A DNA stretch of 64,000 nucleotides from Comamonadaceae bacterium PBBC2 (GCA_002255935.1 NKIO01000003.1:34883-98882), one strand, 5' to 3'. Positions 34,971 to 44,113 are shown, counted from the first letter of the stretch. Numbers and translations are program-made. Notes: generated from the letters alone by a model not told the origin.

Positions 34971-35429
34971 TCAGGGTGCTTGCCCAAAAACCCAATCGGC
35001 ATAGCGTGGCAAGTCCTTGAAGTGGGCGTAGTCAGAACTGAACACGGTCATCACCGGTTTTTGCTCCGACAAGCTGTGAAAGCCCACGATGCCTTTGCCA
35101 TCTTCAGACCACACCAGTCCCCATGACTTGTTGCCCGTCATAGGGTCCACTTCGACCTGCCGCAAGTGCCGAATCACCTGCTTGGGAAAGCGTGGGTCAC
35201 GCAGCAAATCTTCAATCCGCGTGGGCATCGGCGGGCGCCCGCCTTGCCCCAGCCTGGCATAACTGGCCAAGGCCGCCTCCATGCGCGAGCCCACCGCCAA
35301 CAGCTGCAACTCCGCTTGGCGACGCTGTCCGAAGAGCCCCAATTGCAACTGTGAAGCGGCCGCCACACTGATCACCGCCAAGGCCAACAGCAGCAGCAAA
35401 AAAGCATAACCCTTGTTGGCTCTTTTCAT
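34971..35429 (-). CDS. Pseudopilin-like protein without Glu5 (GspK-like position)
   Basis: A 152-residue protein with a short basic start (MKRANKG), a hydrophobic helix (YAFLLLLLALAVISVAAA) and a soluble domain with no cysteines. The position and helix match a prepilin-type segment, but the residue after the Gly is Tyr and there is no glutamate at position +5. Minor pseudopilins such as GspK lack Glu5 and cap the filament tip. It is the last gene of the secretion operon; its ATG overlaps the preceding stop. It is convergent with the glycosyltransferase gene 15 bases away. Confidence 0.7.
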   Translation of the reverse strand: MKRANKGYAFLLLLLALAVISVAAASQLQLGLFGQRRQAELQLLAVGSRMEAALASYARLGQGGRPPMPTRIEDLLRDPRFPKQVIRHLRQVEVDPMTGNKSWGLVWSEDGKGIVGFHSLSEQKPVMTVFSSDYAHFKDLPRYADWVFGQAP

Positions 35430-35806
35430 AACTGATCAAAGCTCACGCCCAAGCGATTTTTGCCCGGTGCTGCACTGCGAAGATCAAACACCTTGCCTTT
35501 GATGCCTTCTTTAGGCGGCACGATCACCCAGGCTGTTCGGCTGTCCACGATCGGATCGTTGGGCAGGTCTTTCAGGTACTGGCTTTGCACCAATTCATCC
35601 AACGAGTCTGGATAGCGTCCGACATCCGCATAAAACTTGTCCAGCGTCTCGCGTGTCAGACGCAGGTTTTCCACCAAGATCGTTTCCTTGGCCGTGTCCA
35701 CACTCGAAAAAAACCGTGGCACCGCCAAAGTCAGGAGCATCGAAATGATGGCCAGCACCACCAACAACTCGATCAGGGTGAATCCTTGGGGCTTATTTCG
35801 GGACAT
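35426..35806 (-). CDS. GspG-type pseudopilin (second copy)
   Basis: A 126-residue pseudopilin. The prepilin peptidase site is intact: KPQG-FTLIELLVVLAIISMLLTLAVPRFF. The body shows the GspG-type pattern of a helix, then DVGRYPDSLDELVQSQYLKDLPNDPI. It differs from the operon's first pseudopilin (43549) in lacking the DPWG calcium-loop motif. The start at 35806 gives a short seven-residue leader before the Gly. It lies 21 bases after the preceding pseudopilin gene and overlaps the next by four bases. Confidence 0.88.
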   Translation of the reverse strand: MSRNKPQGFTLIELLVVLAIISMLLTLAVPRFFSSVDTAKETILVENLRLTRETLDKFYADVGRYPDSLDELVQSQYLKDLPNDPIVDSRTAWVIVPPKEGIKGKVFDLRSAAPGKNRLGVSFDQL

Positions 35807-35827
35807 TGGTTTCAAAAACATCACTGG

Positions 35828-36310
35828 TTACCACCATCTGTAAGCAATGCCATTCAAACCCGTCTTGCCCGACAAGGAGTAAACGTCATAAACATCTGCG
35901 CCCTCGCGCGGCTCGGACGCCTCACTTTCATAACTGCGTTTACCCCAAGTGTCTGCTGCAGACAGTTCGGCATTGGGATGCATGGGATCACGGGGCAGTT
36001 TGCGCAAAAAATACTTTTTGCCCTTGACTTTTTCATCGCGAAACTTCACCCCATCTGCCAGCACATCCAAGTTGGGCGGGTAGCCTGAAATCTCACCCGC
36101 AGGCTCCACAATTTCGCCCGATTCACTGGACTGCTTGTAAGCATCAATCGCCTGCCGTATCTCCTTGAGCGCAGCTCGCAATTCGGACTCCTTGGACCGC
36201 TGAACCGTCACCTGAACCACCGGCACCACCAAAAAAGACAAGGTGGCCATGATGGCCAAAGTCACCAGCAGTTCAATGAGCGTGAAGCCCCGCACTTTCT
36301 CAAGGCGCAT
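35828..36310 (-). CDS. Type II secretion pseudopilin
   Basis: A 160-residue pseudopilin with leader MRLEKVRG and FTLIELLVTLAIMATLSFLVVPVVQ. The C-terminal part carries LRKLPRDPMHPNAE and TWGKRSYESEA, reminiscent of GspG/PilE-like minor pilins. The start at 36310 overlaps the secretin's end by 11 bases and has AAGGG nearby; two further in-frame ATGs lie inside the secretin. The N-terminus would be cleaved by a prepilin peptidase, but no such gene (gspO/pilD) is in the window. Confidence 0.88.
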   Translation of the reverse strand: MRLEKVRGFTLIELLVTLAIMATLSFLVVPVVQVTVQRSKESELRAALKEIRQAIDAYKQSSESGEIVEPAGEISGYPPNLDVLADGVKFRDEKVKGKKYFLRKLPRDPMHPNAELSAADTWGKRSYESEASEPREGADVYDVYSLSGKTGLNGIAYRWW

Positions 36311-38228
36311 TGCCCTTGCCCTCATTGGCGGCGCTGGCTTTGGTTGCTGGATTGGCCGATCCAGAAGCAGGCGCATTGGATGGCGCAGCAGTTGGTGCAG
36401 CCGTGGGTGCAGAAGCTGTAGAAGGTGAAGGAGCGCTGTCTGGTCCTGCCCCAGCAGATTGCTTCAAGCGCGATTCAGGTCCGCTGGGAAACTCCAACTC
36501 GACGTTGTCGCGCAAAACCGAATGACGCACCAAACGCGGGGTGATCGACAAAATAATCTCCGTCTTTTTCGATTGGTCTCGGCTTGCACCAAACAATTTG
36601 CCAAACACTGGCAGCTCACCGGCGCCCGGCACCTTCTTGGCCGAATCACGGTCTTCGTCACTGATCAGACCAGCCAGGACCTGCGTTTCGCCATCCTTTA
36701 AGCGCAGTGTGGTGGTGGCATTGCGCGTGCCAAACGAATACGCCACCGTGCCCAACTTGGTGGTCTGCGAGCCCGAGATGGTGCTCACCTCCATGCCCAC
36801 CTTGATGCTGATGTCACTGCCACGGTAAATCACAGGCTCCACATCCAGCTTCAAACCCACATCCACATAGGTCACATTTTCGGCAAATCCGCCTGTGGGC
36901 GAGGTGGTCACCGTCACCACCGGCACGCGGTCACCGATCATGACCTTGGCTTTTTCCTTGTTGACCACGCGGATGCGCGGATTGGCCAACACATTCACCT
37001 CGTCATCTTGCTGCGACAAATTCAGACTCATATTGCCCAGTTGCACGCCCGTGGTGTCGCCGTTCAAGGCGCGCAAGCCGTTCAAGGTCAATCCCGTGGT
37101 GCTGCCACCCACCAAGGGAGACAAAGTCAAACTGTCCGGCCAGCTGACGCCCATTTGCAGCAGCTTGCTGCGGCTGACCTCCAAAATTTCCATCTCCAAC
37201 ATGACCTCTGCTTCAGGCACGTCATACAACTTGACCAGTTTTTCCATGACCCGAATGGCCGCGGGCGTGTCTCTGACTACCAGCAAATTCAGCTTGTCAT
37301 CCACCACCGGCTCACGCCCTTTGAACAAGGTCTTGATTGCCGCCGCCACAAATTTCGCATCGGCGTATGCCATCGGAAACATCCGCACCGTCAGCTCTTG
37401 GTAATCCTTCAACTTGGCCACAGTGGCCGGAAAAATCAACACCGTGTTGGCATTGGACACCTGCATGTCCAATTGATTGGCCGTCAGCAACAAATTCAAG
37501 GCCGTCTCGACAGTCCCATCGCGCAATGTGATCGAAGCTTTCAAATCCGGCTTGTTCAGCTCTTTATCAAAGATGAAATTCAATCCCGATGTACGCGACA
37601 AGGCGTCAAAAATTTGACGCAAAGGGGCCTCACGGAACTCCAGACTGGTGGGTTTGCGAAACGCCGCCCCCAACACATCTTCTTGGGCAGGCGGCGCCAG
37701 TTTCAAGCTGGCCTCTTGGTGGGCGCTCAAGGCCTCGGTGTGGTCAGCTTGCTGAACCAACATGCTTTTCGCCAAGGCCAATACCTGCACCCAGTCACCC
37801 GATTGCTTGGCCGTGCGCATGCTTTGCAGCTTCAATGCCAAGCCTTTTTGCAAGGCCACTTGCTCCAACCCTTGTTGGGCCACACCGTTGACTGGGTCCA
37901 GGCCCTTGACCTGTTGATACACCTGCTCAGCCGCATCCAGTCGTCCAGCCCTGAGCATGCGGTCGCCATGACGAAGCAAGCCCTGCACCGCACGCTCTTT
38001 GGCTGTGCGGTAGACCAGTTTGAACTCCGTGTTGGATGGGTTTTTCTCCACGGCCTCTTGCAATTGGCTCAAGCCCTCGGAGATTTTGTTGTCTTGCAAC
38101 AAACGTTTGCCTTCATTGAATTGCAAGTAGCCGGCACAACCAGACAGTCCCATGGCCCCAAGCAAAACGAACAAGCGCAAGCCCCTGCGTCCATGCCCAA
38201 CCCAGGTCGACACCAAAATTTTGCTCAT
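36300..38228 (-). CDS. gspD: Secretin lipoprotein with TPR region (GspD/MshL-like)
   Basis: The outer-membrane channel of the system, 642 residues. A lipoprotein signal ends at Cys31 (GLSGC). A tetratricopeptide-like helical region covers about 35-190, then the STN/N0 domain (EFREAPLRQIFDALSRTSGLNF), N1 domain, and the secretin beta-barrel (VPVVTVTTSPTGGFAENVTYVDVGLKLDVEP, VLAGLISDEDRDS, VPGAGELPVFGKLFG). The C-terminus is an Ala/Pro/Ser-rich tail. A TPR-containing secretin is more like MSHA-type or type IV pilus secretins than classic GspD. ATGA coupling links it to the preceding gene. Confidence 0.93.
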   Translation of the reverse strand: MSKILVSTWVGHGRRGLRLFVLLGAMGLSGCAGYLQFNEGKRLLQDNKISEGLSQLQEAVEKNPSNTEFKLVYRTAKERAVQGLLRHGDRMLRAGRLDAAEQVYQQVKGLDPVNGVAQQGLEQVALQKGLALKLQSMRTAKQSGDWVQVLALAKSMLVQQADHTEALSAHQEASLKLAPPAQEDVLGAAFRKPTSLEFREAPLRQIFDALSRTSGLNFIFDKELNKPDLKASITLRDGTVETALNLLLTANQLDMQVSNANTVLIFPATVAKLKDYQELTVRMFPMAYADAKFVAAAIKTLFKGREPVVDDKLNLLVVRDTPAAIRVMEKLVKLYDVPEAEVMLEMEILEVSRSKLLQMGVSWPDSLTLSPLVGGSTTGLTLNGLRALNGDTTGVQLGNMSLNLSQQDDEVNVLANPRIRVVNKEKAKVMIGDRVPVVTVTTSPTGGFAENVTYVDVGLKLDVEPVIYRGSDISIKVGMEVSTISGSQTTKLGTVAYSFGTRNATTTLRLKDGETQVLAGLISDEDRDSAKKVPGAGELPVFGKLFGASRDQSKKTEIILSITPRLVRHSVLRDNVELEFPSGPESRLKQSAGAGPDSAPSPSTASAPTAAPTAAPSNAPASGSANPATKASAANEGKGNAP

Positions 38229-38755
38229 TTGAAAGCTCCAATATTCACCGTCTGCACCTCGTTCAAAGGCAAAAACGTCACCGACATCCAGGGCGGCTCA
38301 ATCCGATCAATGCGGTACTTGCCATCGAGCACTTGGTCTTTTTTCACCACGCGCGTGTCCTCACCCAAGGTCAGGTACACCCACCACTCACCCTGCGCAG
38401 ATTGCTTGCCCAAATACGCATACGGCCAAGGCGGTGCTTTGGGAGGCTCCACTTTGGCCACCACTTTGGGCGGGGGCGGGTTCCATGTTTGTGCATGGAA
38501 AATTGGCGGTTCTTTTTCTGCCAACTCGGCCGCCAAGGCGGCATCCAGACTTTTGTAGGGCGCTGGTCGTGGGCTAAGCGCTGGCAACAGGGCATCACCC
38601 CCTGCAGTCAAAGCCGGTTTGCCCACAACCCCACCGCGACTGGCTGGGCGAACCACCGCCTGCGCCACCTCGCCCGGTGCCTCATCGGGCGCCGTCAGCG
38701 ACAGCCAGACGGTCACGCCCAGCGCCAGCATGAGAAGCCCCATCCGCACATTCAT
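38225..38755 (-). CDS. GspC/PilP-like inner-membrane protein
   Basis: A 176-residue protein with a single N-terminal helix (MGLLMLALGVTVWLSLTA), a Pro/Ala-rich linker (PPPPKVVAKVEPPKAPPWP) and a C-terminal beta domain (YAYLGKQSAQGEWWVYLTLGEDTRVVKKDQVL) of the HR/PilP type that contacts the secretin's N0 domain. It occupies the PilP position, between the PilO-like gene and the secretin, with ATGA overlaps on both sides. Classic GspC has a PDZ domain, which is absent here. Confidence 0.78.
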   Translation of the reverse strand: MNVRMGLLMLALGVTVWLSLTAPDEAPGEVAQAVVRPASRGGVVGKPALTAGGDALLPALSPRPAPYKSLDAALAAELAEKEPPIFHAQTWNPPPPKVVAKVEPPKAPPWPYAYLGKQSAQGEWWVYLTLGEDTRVVKKDQVLDGKYRIDRIEPPWMSVTFLPLNEVQTVNIGAFK

Positions 38756-39342
38756 GGCATCTTCTCCTCTGCAAGGCGTACGCCCTGCGCGGGATAGGCC
38801 AGATGCAAGGAAAACGTCAAACCGGCCTCCAACTCACCCGAGGCGATGCCCTCACGCCGCAAACTCAACTCGTCCAAACTGGCGAAAGGCAACTCCTGCA
38901 AGCTTTGTTCCACAAAGGCACGGATCTGCAAATACGAGCCCACCAAGGGCAAGCGCACCCGATAACGGCACAAGCGCGTGGCAGCCTCGCAACTGAGCTT
39001 GTACTCACCCGTGACCGCTGGCATCTCCAGGGTTTGCGACAAATTCAGCAAAGTGCCCACATACGATTCCACTTCTGACACCTGACCCAATGCCGACTGA
39101 AAATCCAATTCCGATGCCTTTGGGGGTGCTGTGGCTGCCATCTCCACAGGGGCTTGGGCCATTTGTTGGCGCAAGGTCAGCAGCGCCTCGTGGTTCTGTG
39201 TCCATTGCTTTTGGGTTTTGGGCATGACCCCCAGCCACAACACCACAATCGCCACACACAAAGCCAAAATCAAGACCCACAAAGGGTTGACCGCTTGCAA
39301 TGCGCGCTCCATCGCCAAGCGCTGCAGGGCGTTCGACTTCAT
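38752..39342 (-). CDS. PilO/GspM-like protein
   Basis: A 196-residue bitopic protein. A helix (PLWVLILALCVAIVVLWLGVM) is followed by a short coiled coil and a ferredoxin-like periplasmic domain, as in PilO and GspM. The sequence itself is divergent; the family is assigned mainly from topology and its place after a PilN-like gene. The ATG at 39342 overlaps the PilN-like stop. With the neighbouring PilM/N/P-like proteins it would form the alignment subcomplex linking the ATPase to the secretin. Confidence 0.72.
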   Translation of the reverse strand: MKSNALQRLAMERALQAVNPLWVLILALCVAIVVLWLGVMPKTQKQWTQNHEALLTLRQQMAQAPVEMAATAPPKASELDFQSALGQVSEVESYVGTLLNLSQTLEMPAVTGEYKLSCEAATRLCRYRVRLPLVGSYLQIRAFVEQSLQELPFASLDELSLRREGIASGELEAGLTFSLHLAYPAQGVRLAEEKMP

Positions 39343-39890
39343 CGCAAGCCCCCCTCTGATTGCCAATAGGCCGAAAACTCGAAGCGGTACGGTTTGTTCG
39401 CATCGGTTTGGCTGATCTGATGCACATTCAACGCCACCGAAGTGAGCAAAGGCTGCGCCTTCATCTGAGACAAGAAGCGCAACATTTCATGCGGATTTTT
39501 GGCCTCGGCCACCCCTCGGATCCGGTCATTCGCACCGTCCAGGCGCACCTCCAACAAGGCCACCCGGCCTTTGCGCGTGGTCTCCAAAGTCTCAAGCAAG
39601 GACATCCACGGTTGATTCAACTGACGCGTCGCCGCCTGGGCCGCCTTCAGCTGCTCCGCGGTCAATTTGGGCATCACAGCCACAGCGGGGGCCTGACGCG
39701 CTTGCGCTTGTTGCAACTGCATGCGCTCTTGATCCAGGCGCAAAATATCTTGGTCGACTGCACGCCACTGCCAAGCACTGCCCAGCAGCGCCAAACTCAA
39801 CACGAAAAGCGCCATCCACAAGCGCAAGTTGGCGCGGTACAGCCAAAAGACCACACCTCGATCGGCAAAATCCAAATCCATTGCTTTCAT
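39339..39890 (-). CDS. PilN/GspL C-domain-like protein
   Basis: A 183-residue bitopic protein: a short cytoplasmic tail (MKAMDLDFADRGVVFW), one helix (WMALFVLSLALLGSAWQW), a coiled coil (ILRLDQERMQLQQAQARQ) and a ferredoxin-like domain. This is the PilN plan, equal to the C-terminal part of GspL. The ATG at 39890 overlaps the PilM-like stop; an upstream GTG is less likely. No other reading is convincing, though PilN proteins are too divergent for certainty by eye. Confidence 0.72.
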   Translation of the reverse strand: MKAMDLDFADRGVVFWLYRANLRLWMALFVLSLALLGSAWQWRAVDQDILRLDQERMQLQQAQARQAPAVAVMPKLTAEQLKAAQAATRQLNQPWMSLLETLETTRKGRVALLEVRLDGANDRIRGVAEAKNPHEMLRFLSQMKAQPLLTSVALNVHQISQTDANKPYRFEFSAYWQSEGGLR

Positions 39891-40663
39891 GGCTGCACCT
39901 TCCACAGGGTCAGCACATCGGCTGCCTCACCCAACCTGTGCCAGCTCACACCCCGCACGGCAGGTAGCCCACCGGCACCCAGCCAGCCCATGCGATCGGG
40001 CAGGGGCAAGCCCTGACGTCTGAATTCCTGCAGCAACAGCGCCTCACACTGATCGGGCGGCACATGGTTCAGTGCCACAGGCCAATGCCTGACGGCAAAC
40101 ACCTGCCCCTTTTGGGACAACACCAAATGACTGCCTTGAGAGTGAACCAACAATACGGCTTCGTCTTCAGGCACCTGGGGCGCAAGCTGATTCCACACCA
40201 GCGACCACTGCGGCACACAAGAGGCCAAAGCCAAACGCTGCGCCGACAACATCTCACGCAAAGCCTGCAAATCCGACTGCGCCACGGCACAAGCCCAATA
40301 CGGCCCATCATTCACCGGCGTCATCACCACCCGCAAGTCTTGCGTCAACTCGAACACCTCTTGCAAGCGCATCGCCGTGTAGGCCTTCACATCCTCCCAA
40401 CGCTCGGCATTTTGCAAAGGCGTCAGCTGCGTTGCATAAAGCCAACTGTCGTCCAGGCACACGCGCACCGGTCGATAACGCACAGGCGGTGATGCCAAAA
40501 ATGATGCCAAGGCCGCCAGACGGTCTGCCCCCTGCAAAGGGCTGTCGAAATGAAGCTGTGCCACGCACTGGGCTGGCCCCTTGCCCCACGCAGGCCGACT
40601 CACCCAACGAAACGAAGTCGCTGACAAAACCAGCTCCCAACGGCTCGTGAACAGATCAAGCAT
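39887..40663 (-). CDS. PilM/GspL N-domain-like cytoplasmic protein
   Basis: A 258-residue soluble protein with an actin-like fold impression: LVLSATSFRWVSRPAWG at the start, a VRVCLDDSWLYATQLTP segment, and VHSQGSHLVLSQKGQVFAVRHWPV. It has no membrane helix. PilM (MshI/GspL-N) binds the PilN tail on the cytoplasmic side. It lies between the ATPase and the PilN-like gene, overlapping both by a few bases. The function is deduced mostly from gene order, as the sequence is divergent. Confidence 0.65.
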   Translation of the reverse strand: MLDLFTSRWELVLSATSFRWVSRPAWGKGPAQCVAQLHFDSPLQGADRLAALASFLASPPVRYRPVRVCLDDSWLYATQLTPLQNAERWEDVKAYTAMRLQEVFELTQDLRVVMTPVNDGPYWACAVAQSDLQALREMLSAQRLALASCVPQWSLVWNQLAPQVPEDEAVLLVHSQGSHLVLSQKGQVFAVRHWPVALNHVPPDQCEALLLQEFRRQGLPLPDRMGWLGAGGLPAVRGVSWHRLGEAADVLTLWKVQP

Positions 40664-42341
40664 TCAAGGTCACCCTGCCCACTTCAGCCAAGGTGGTTTC
40701 ACCGCGCTGCGCCATGGCCATGGCCGCTTCGCGCAATGTGCGCGTGCCTGTTTTGCGCGCTTGCTCCTTGATGGCCCGGATCGGTGCCCGGTCAATGATC
40801 AATTCGCGGATCTCATCGGTCAGCAGCAAAACTTCGGCAATCGCCCGGCGGCCCTTGTAGCCCGTGCCCCGGCAATCGCCACAGCCTGTGCCTGCGCGAA
40901 ACTGCCAGTTCGGTACATCTTCGGGTGCAATGCGCAGCAAATCCAGCTCTTGCGCACTGGGCTCATAGGGGGCGGCGCAATGCGGGCAGTTACAGCGCAA
41001 CAAGCGCTGCGCCCAAATGCCATTGAGCGCCGAGACAAACGAGTACGGGTCAATGCCCATGTGGGTAAAACGACCCAACACATCGAACACGTTGTTGGCA
41101 TGGACCGTGGTCAGCACCAAGTGACCGGTCAAGGCCGACTGCACCGCAATTTCAGCCGTTTCGTTGTCGCGGATTTCACCCACCATGATCTTGTCCGGGT
41201 CATGCCGCAAGATCGAGCGCAAGCCTTTGGCAAAGGTCAGCCCTTTTTTCTCATTCACCGGAATCTGCAAGATGCCAGGCAACTGGTACTCCACCGGGTC
41301 TTCGATCGTGATGATCTTGCTTTTGCCATCGTGAATTTCGGTCAAAGCGCCATACAAGGTGGTGGTCTTGCCCGAACCGGTCGGCCCCGTCACCAGCAAC
41401 ATGCCATAAGGCTCTGAAGCCAAACGCCGCAAAGTCACCAAGGCCGACTCGTCAAACCCCAGCGCCTCCAGCGTCAAAGCGCCATACGACTCGATCATGG
41501 CCCGTTTGTCCAGCACACGGATCACTGCGTCTTCGCCATGGATGCTGGGCATCACCGACAAACGCATGTCAATGTCGCGCCCGCCCGACTCCACCGTGAA
41601 ACTGCCGTCTTGCGGAACACGCCGCTCGGCAATGTCCAGCTCAGCCAGCACCTTCAAACGCGAAATCACATGCTCTGCCGTCTCCACACCGGCCACGCTC
41701 AGGGCATGGTCCAGCACACCATCAATGCGGAACTTCACCTCCATGCCCCCTGGCGTGGACTCGATGTGGATGTCTGACGCCGACACCTTCAGCGCGTCGT
41801 AAAGCACCGAGTTCACCAGCTTCACCGCAGGGCTGGCCGACTCGCTCAAACCCGCCAAGGACAAGACCGCTGCCGGCTTGCTCTCGCGGGCGTAACTGCC
41901 GCCTTCAATGCCCATGCCATCGGTGGCGCGTGCGACCTCTTCCTTGCGCGAGAGGTAGGCCAAGAGATCTTCGGGCAAGGCCAGTGCGTATCGCACAGGT
42001 ACGCCCGCGCAGCGCTCCAACCAACTTTGCAAAGCCACGTCCAGCGGATCGCTGATCACCGCCCACAAGCGGGCCTGATCACGCAACACAATGGCTTTTC
42101 GCTTGATCGCCTTGGTCAAAGGGAGCACATCAAACGCGTCCGACAGCGCCAGCATTTGGGCCGTTTCCATCACAGGGTAGTCAAACTGCGCCGCCATCCA
42201 GGCCAAAGCTTGGCGAGGCTCTTGGTGTGTTTGCGCCACCACCTCATCCACCAGCGAGCGCCCAGCGGCCAAAGCGCTGGCATGCCAAGCGCTCACATTC
42301 TGCAAGTCTTGCACTGTCTTGGTGGGAGCTGCCATGCTCAT
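40656..42341 (-). CDS. gspE: Type II secretion/type IV pilus ATPase GspE/PilB
   Basis: The cytoplasmic ATPase that drives pseudopilus assembly. The 561-residue protein has an N1E/MshEN-type N-domain, Walker A GPTGSGKTTTLYG near residue 318, the aspartate box TIEDPVEYQ, Walker B-like MVGEIRDNETAEIA, a His box TGHLVLTTVHAN, and a zinc-binding tetracysteine (CNCPHC near 447 and CGDC near 490) as in GspE and PilB. The ATG at 42341 overlaps the gspF stop by one base. Confidence 0.96.
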   Translation of the reverse strand: MSMAAPTKTVQDLQNVSAWHASALAAGRSLVDEVVAQTHQEPRQALAWMAAQFDYPVMETAQMLALSDAFDVLPLTKAIKRKAIVLRDQARLWAVISDPLDVALQSWLERCAGVPVRYALALPEDLLAYLSRKEEVARATDGMGIEGGSYARESKPAAVLSLAGLSESASPAVKLVNSVLYDALKVSASDIHIESTPGGMEVKFRIDGVLDHALSVAGVETAEHVISRLKVLAELDIAERRVPQDGSFTVESGGRDIDMRLSVMPSIHGEDAVIRVLDKRAMIESYGALTLEALGFDESALVTLRRLASEPYGMLLVTGPTGSGKTTTLYGALTEIHDGKSKIITIEDPVEYQLPGILQIPVNEKKGLTFAKGLRSILRHDPDKIMVGEIRDNETAEIAVQSALTGHLVLTTVHANNVFDVLGRFTHMGIDPYSFVSALNGIWAQRLLRCNCPHCAAPYEPSAQELDLLRIAPEDVPNWQFRAGTGCGDCRGTGYKGRRAIAEVLLLTDEIRELIIDRAPIRAIKEQARKTGTRTLREAAMAMAQRGETTLAEVGRVTLNA

Positions 42342-43540
42342 CAAAAGCTCCCCGCCAAATCAAAAATCGGCATGTACAGCAATATCACAATGCCCCCCAC
42401 AATCAAGCCAATGGCGGTCATCAACAAAGGCTCAAAGCTGCGCATGAAACGGTCAATCCACTGGGTGATCTCTTCGTCGTAAAACAAGGCCGATTGGGTG
42501 AGCATCTTGCCCAGATCGCCCGTGCGCTCACCCACCATCAACAAGCGCTGAGAAATCGGCGTGGTCAAGGCGGCCGACTCAAAAGCCGCCGACAAAGACA
42601 CGCCCGACTCGATGTCGTGGCGGGCCCGGGCCAATTTTTTTTGCACGTCCAAAGACACCACACTGGCCACCACCTCCATGGCCTTGACCAAGGCGATACC
42701 GCCTTGCAGCAACATGCCCATGGTCATGTACAAGCGCGACAACTCGTAAATGCGCACGCGTTCACCAATCTGCGGCAGTTTGGCCAAGATCACCACCCAG
42801 CCACCGTTTTTCTGAATCCGCTGCCACACCATGACCAGACCGGTTCCAGCACCAAACAAGGCCATCAATAGCCATGACGTGTGTTCGGCTGCCAAACGGC
42901 CCCAAGACAGCATCAGCGCCGACAAGAATGGCAACTCACGACCAGCCCCCTGGTACACCTCGGCAAAACGCGGCACCACGTACACCATCAAAAACAAACT
43001 CACCAGCAAGCCCACACTGATCAGAATCGCCGGATAAATCGAGGCGCTGATCACCTTGCTGCGCACCGCCTCCAGCCGCTTTTGGTAGTCCACATAGCGC
43101 TGCAATGCTTGTGGCAAATCACTGGTCCCTTCTGCCGCACGCACCACCCCGATGTAGAGCACCGGAAAGACGTTGTCTTGCAATTGCAAGGCCACCGAAA
43201 AGCGTTTGCCAGACCTCAAGTCGTGGAGCAACTTTTCGAACACCTGCCGTCGGGCCGCATCGGTTTCTTTTTCGCACAAGGCTTCGGTCGACTCGACAAT
43301 GCCCAGACCTGCATTGAGCAAGGCCAGCAACTCTTGGCTGAACAGCAGCACCGAAAAATCAAGCCGCCTGGCCCCCATCCAACGCTGCACATTCAGCGCC
43401 AGCGTGCTTTCGGGCTGGATCGAAATCGCCCTCAAACCCAGCTGCGACAACTGGTCATGCGCACGCTCCAGATCGTGGGCGTCCAGCACCTGATCCACTA
43501 TCAGTTGCTGCGCATTGATCACCCGGGCACGGAACTTCAA
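42341..43540 (-). CDS. gspF: Type II secretion inner-membrane platform protein GspF
   Basis: The polytopic platform of the system, 399 residues. It has two T2SSF domains: the first containing LLFSQELLALLNAGLGIVESTEALC, the second YELSRLYMTMGMLLQGGIALVKAMEV. The helices include SIYPAILISVGLLVSLFLMVYVVP and FEPLLMTAIGLIVGGIVILLYMPIF, the latter being highly typical of GspF/PilC. It is the second gene of the operon, eight bases after the first pseudopilin. Confidence 0.96.
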   Translation of the reverse strand: MKFRARVINAQQLIVDQVLDAHDLERAHDQLSQLGLRAISIQPESTLALNVQRWMGARRLDFSVLLFSQELLALLNAGLGIVESTEALCEKETDAARRQVFEKLLHDLRSGKRFSVALQLQDNVFPVLYIGVVRAAEGTSDLPQALQRYVDYQKRLEAVRSKVISASIYPAILISVGLLVSLFLMVYVVPRFAEVYQGAGRELPFLSALMLSWGRLAAEHTSWLLMALFGAGTGLVMVWQRIQKNGGWVVILAKLPQIGERVRIYELSRLYMTMGMLLQGGIALVKAMEVVASVVSLDVQKKLARARHDIESGVSLSAAFESAALTTPISQRLLMVGERTGDLGKMLTQSALFYDEEITQWIDRFMRSFEPLLMTAIGLIVGGIVILLYMPIFDLAGSF

Positions 43541-43548
43541 AACCAGAC

Positions 43549-44007
43549 TCAGTTGGTGATGTCGGCATCTTCAGCAGTCCCGCCGCGCTGACCATCCTTA
43601 CCCAAAGACTGGATCTGGAAATCGCCATTGCCCACCGGGAAGGTGTAGATGTATTTGCGCCCCCAAGGATCTGGAGGCACACCCTTTTTTAGATAAGGGC
43701 CATTCCAGCCCTTGGCCGAGTCGGGCTGCGTCGTCAATGCGGCCAAGCCCTCATCGTTGCTGGGGTAACGCCCCACATCCAGACGAAACGTGTCCATGGC
43801 CTTGGCCAGCGCCTCGATTTGGGCTTTGGCTGTGGTGGCCTCGGATTTGCCCAACTGCGCAAAATACTTGGGGCCTACATAGGAGGCCAGCATGCCGATG
43901 ATGACGATCACCACCAACAACTCCAGCAAAGTAAAGCCCGCTTCGCGACGAGCAGGCTTCAAACCAAAGCGTTGTGAACAGGGCAGCGCAATGCGATGGG
44001 CAAGCAT
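43549..44007 (-). CDS. gspG: Major pseudopilin GspG
   Basis: A 152-residue major pseudopilin. After a longer leader (about 24 residues) comes G-FTLLELLVVIVIIGMLASYVGPKYF with the prepilin peptidase site and Glu5. The body holds the GspG pattern DVGRYPSNDEGLAALTTQP, GWNGPYLKKGVPPDPWGRKY and the SLGKDGQRGGT calcium-binding end. It is the first gene of the eleven-gene operon. About 107 bases upstream lies a candidate PhoB-type promoter. Confidence 0.95.
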   Translation of the reverse strand: MLAHRIALPCSQRFGLKPARREAGFTLLELLVVIVIIGMLASYVGPKYFAQLGKSEATTAKAQIEALAKAMDTFRLDVGRYPSNDEGLAALTTQPDSAKGWNGPYLKKGVPPDPWGRKYIYTFPVGNGDFQIQSLGKDGQRGGTAEDADITN

Positions 44008-44113
44008 GTGAGATCCGGACCTTCAGCCCGAAGCGGCACAAGCATCTGCGGGCATTTGTAAAAACGAGCAGCAGGCGCAGACTAGCCACGCGAGTCAACT
44101 GCTCAAAACCCTC

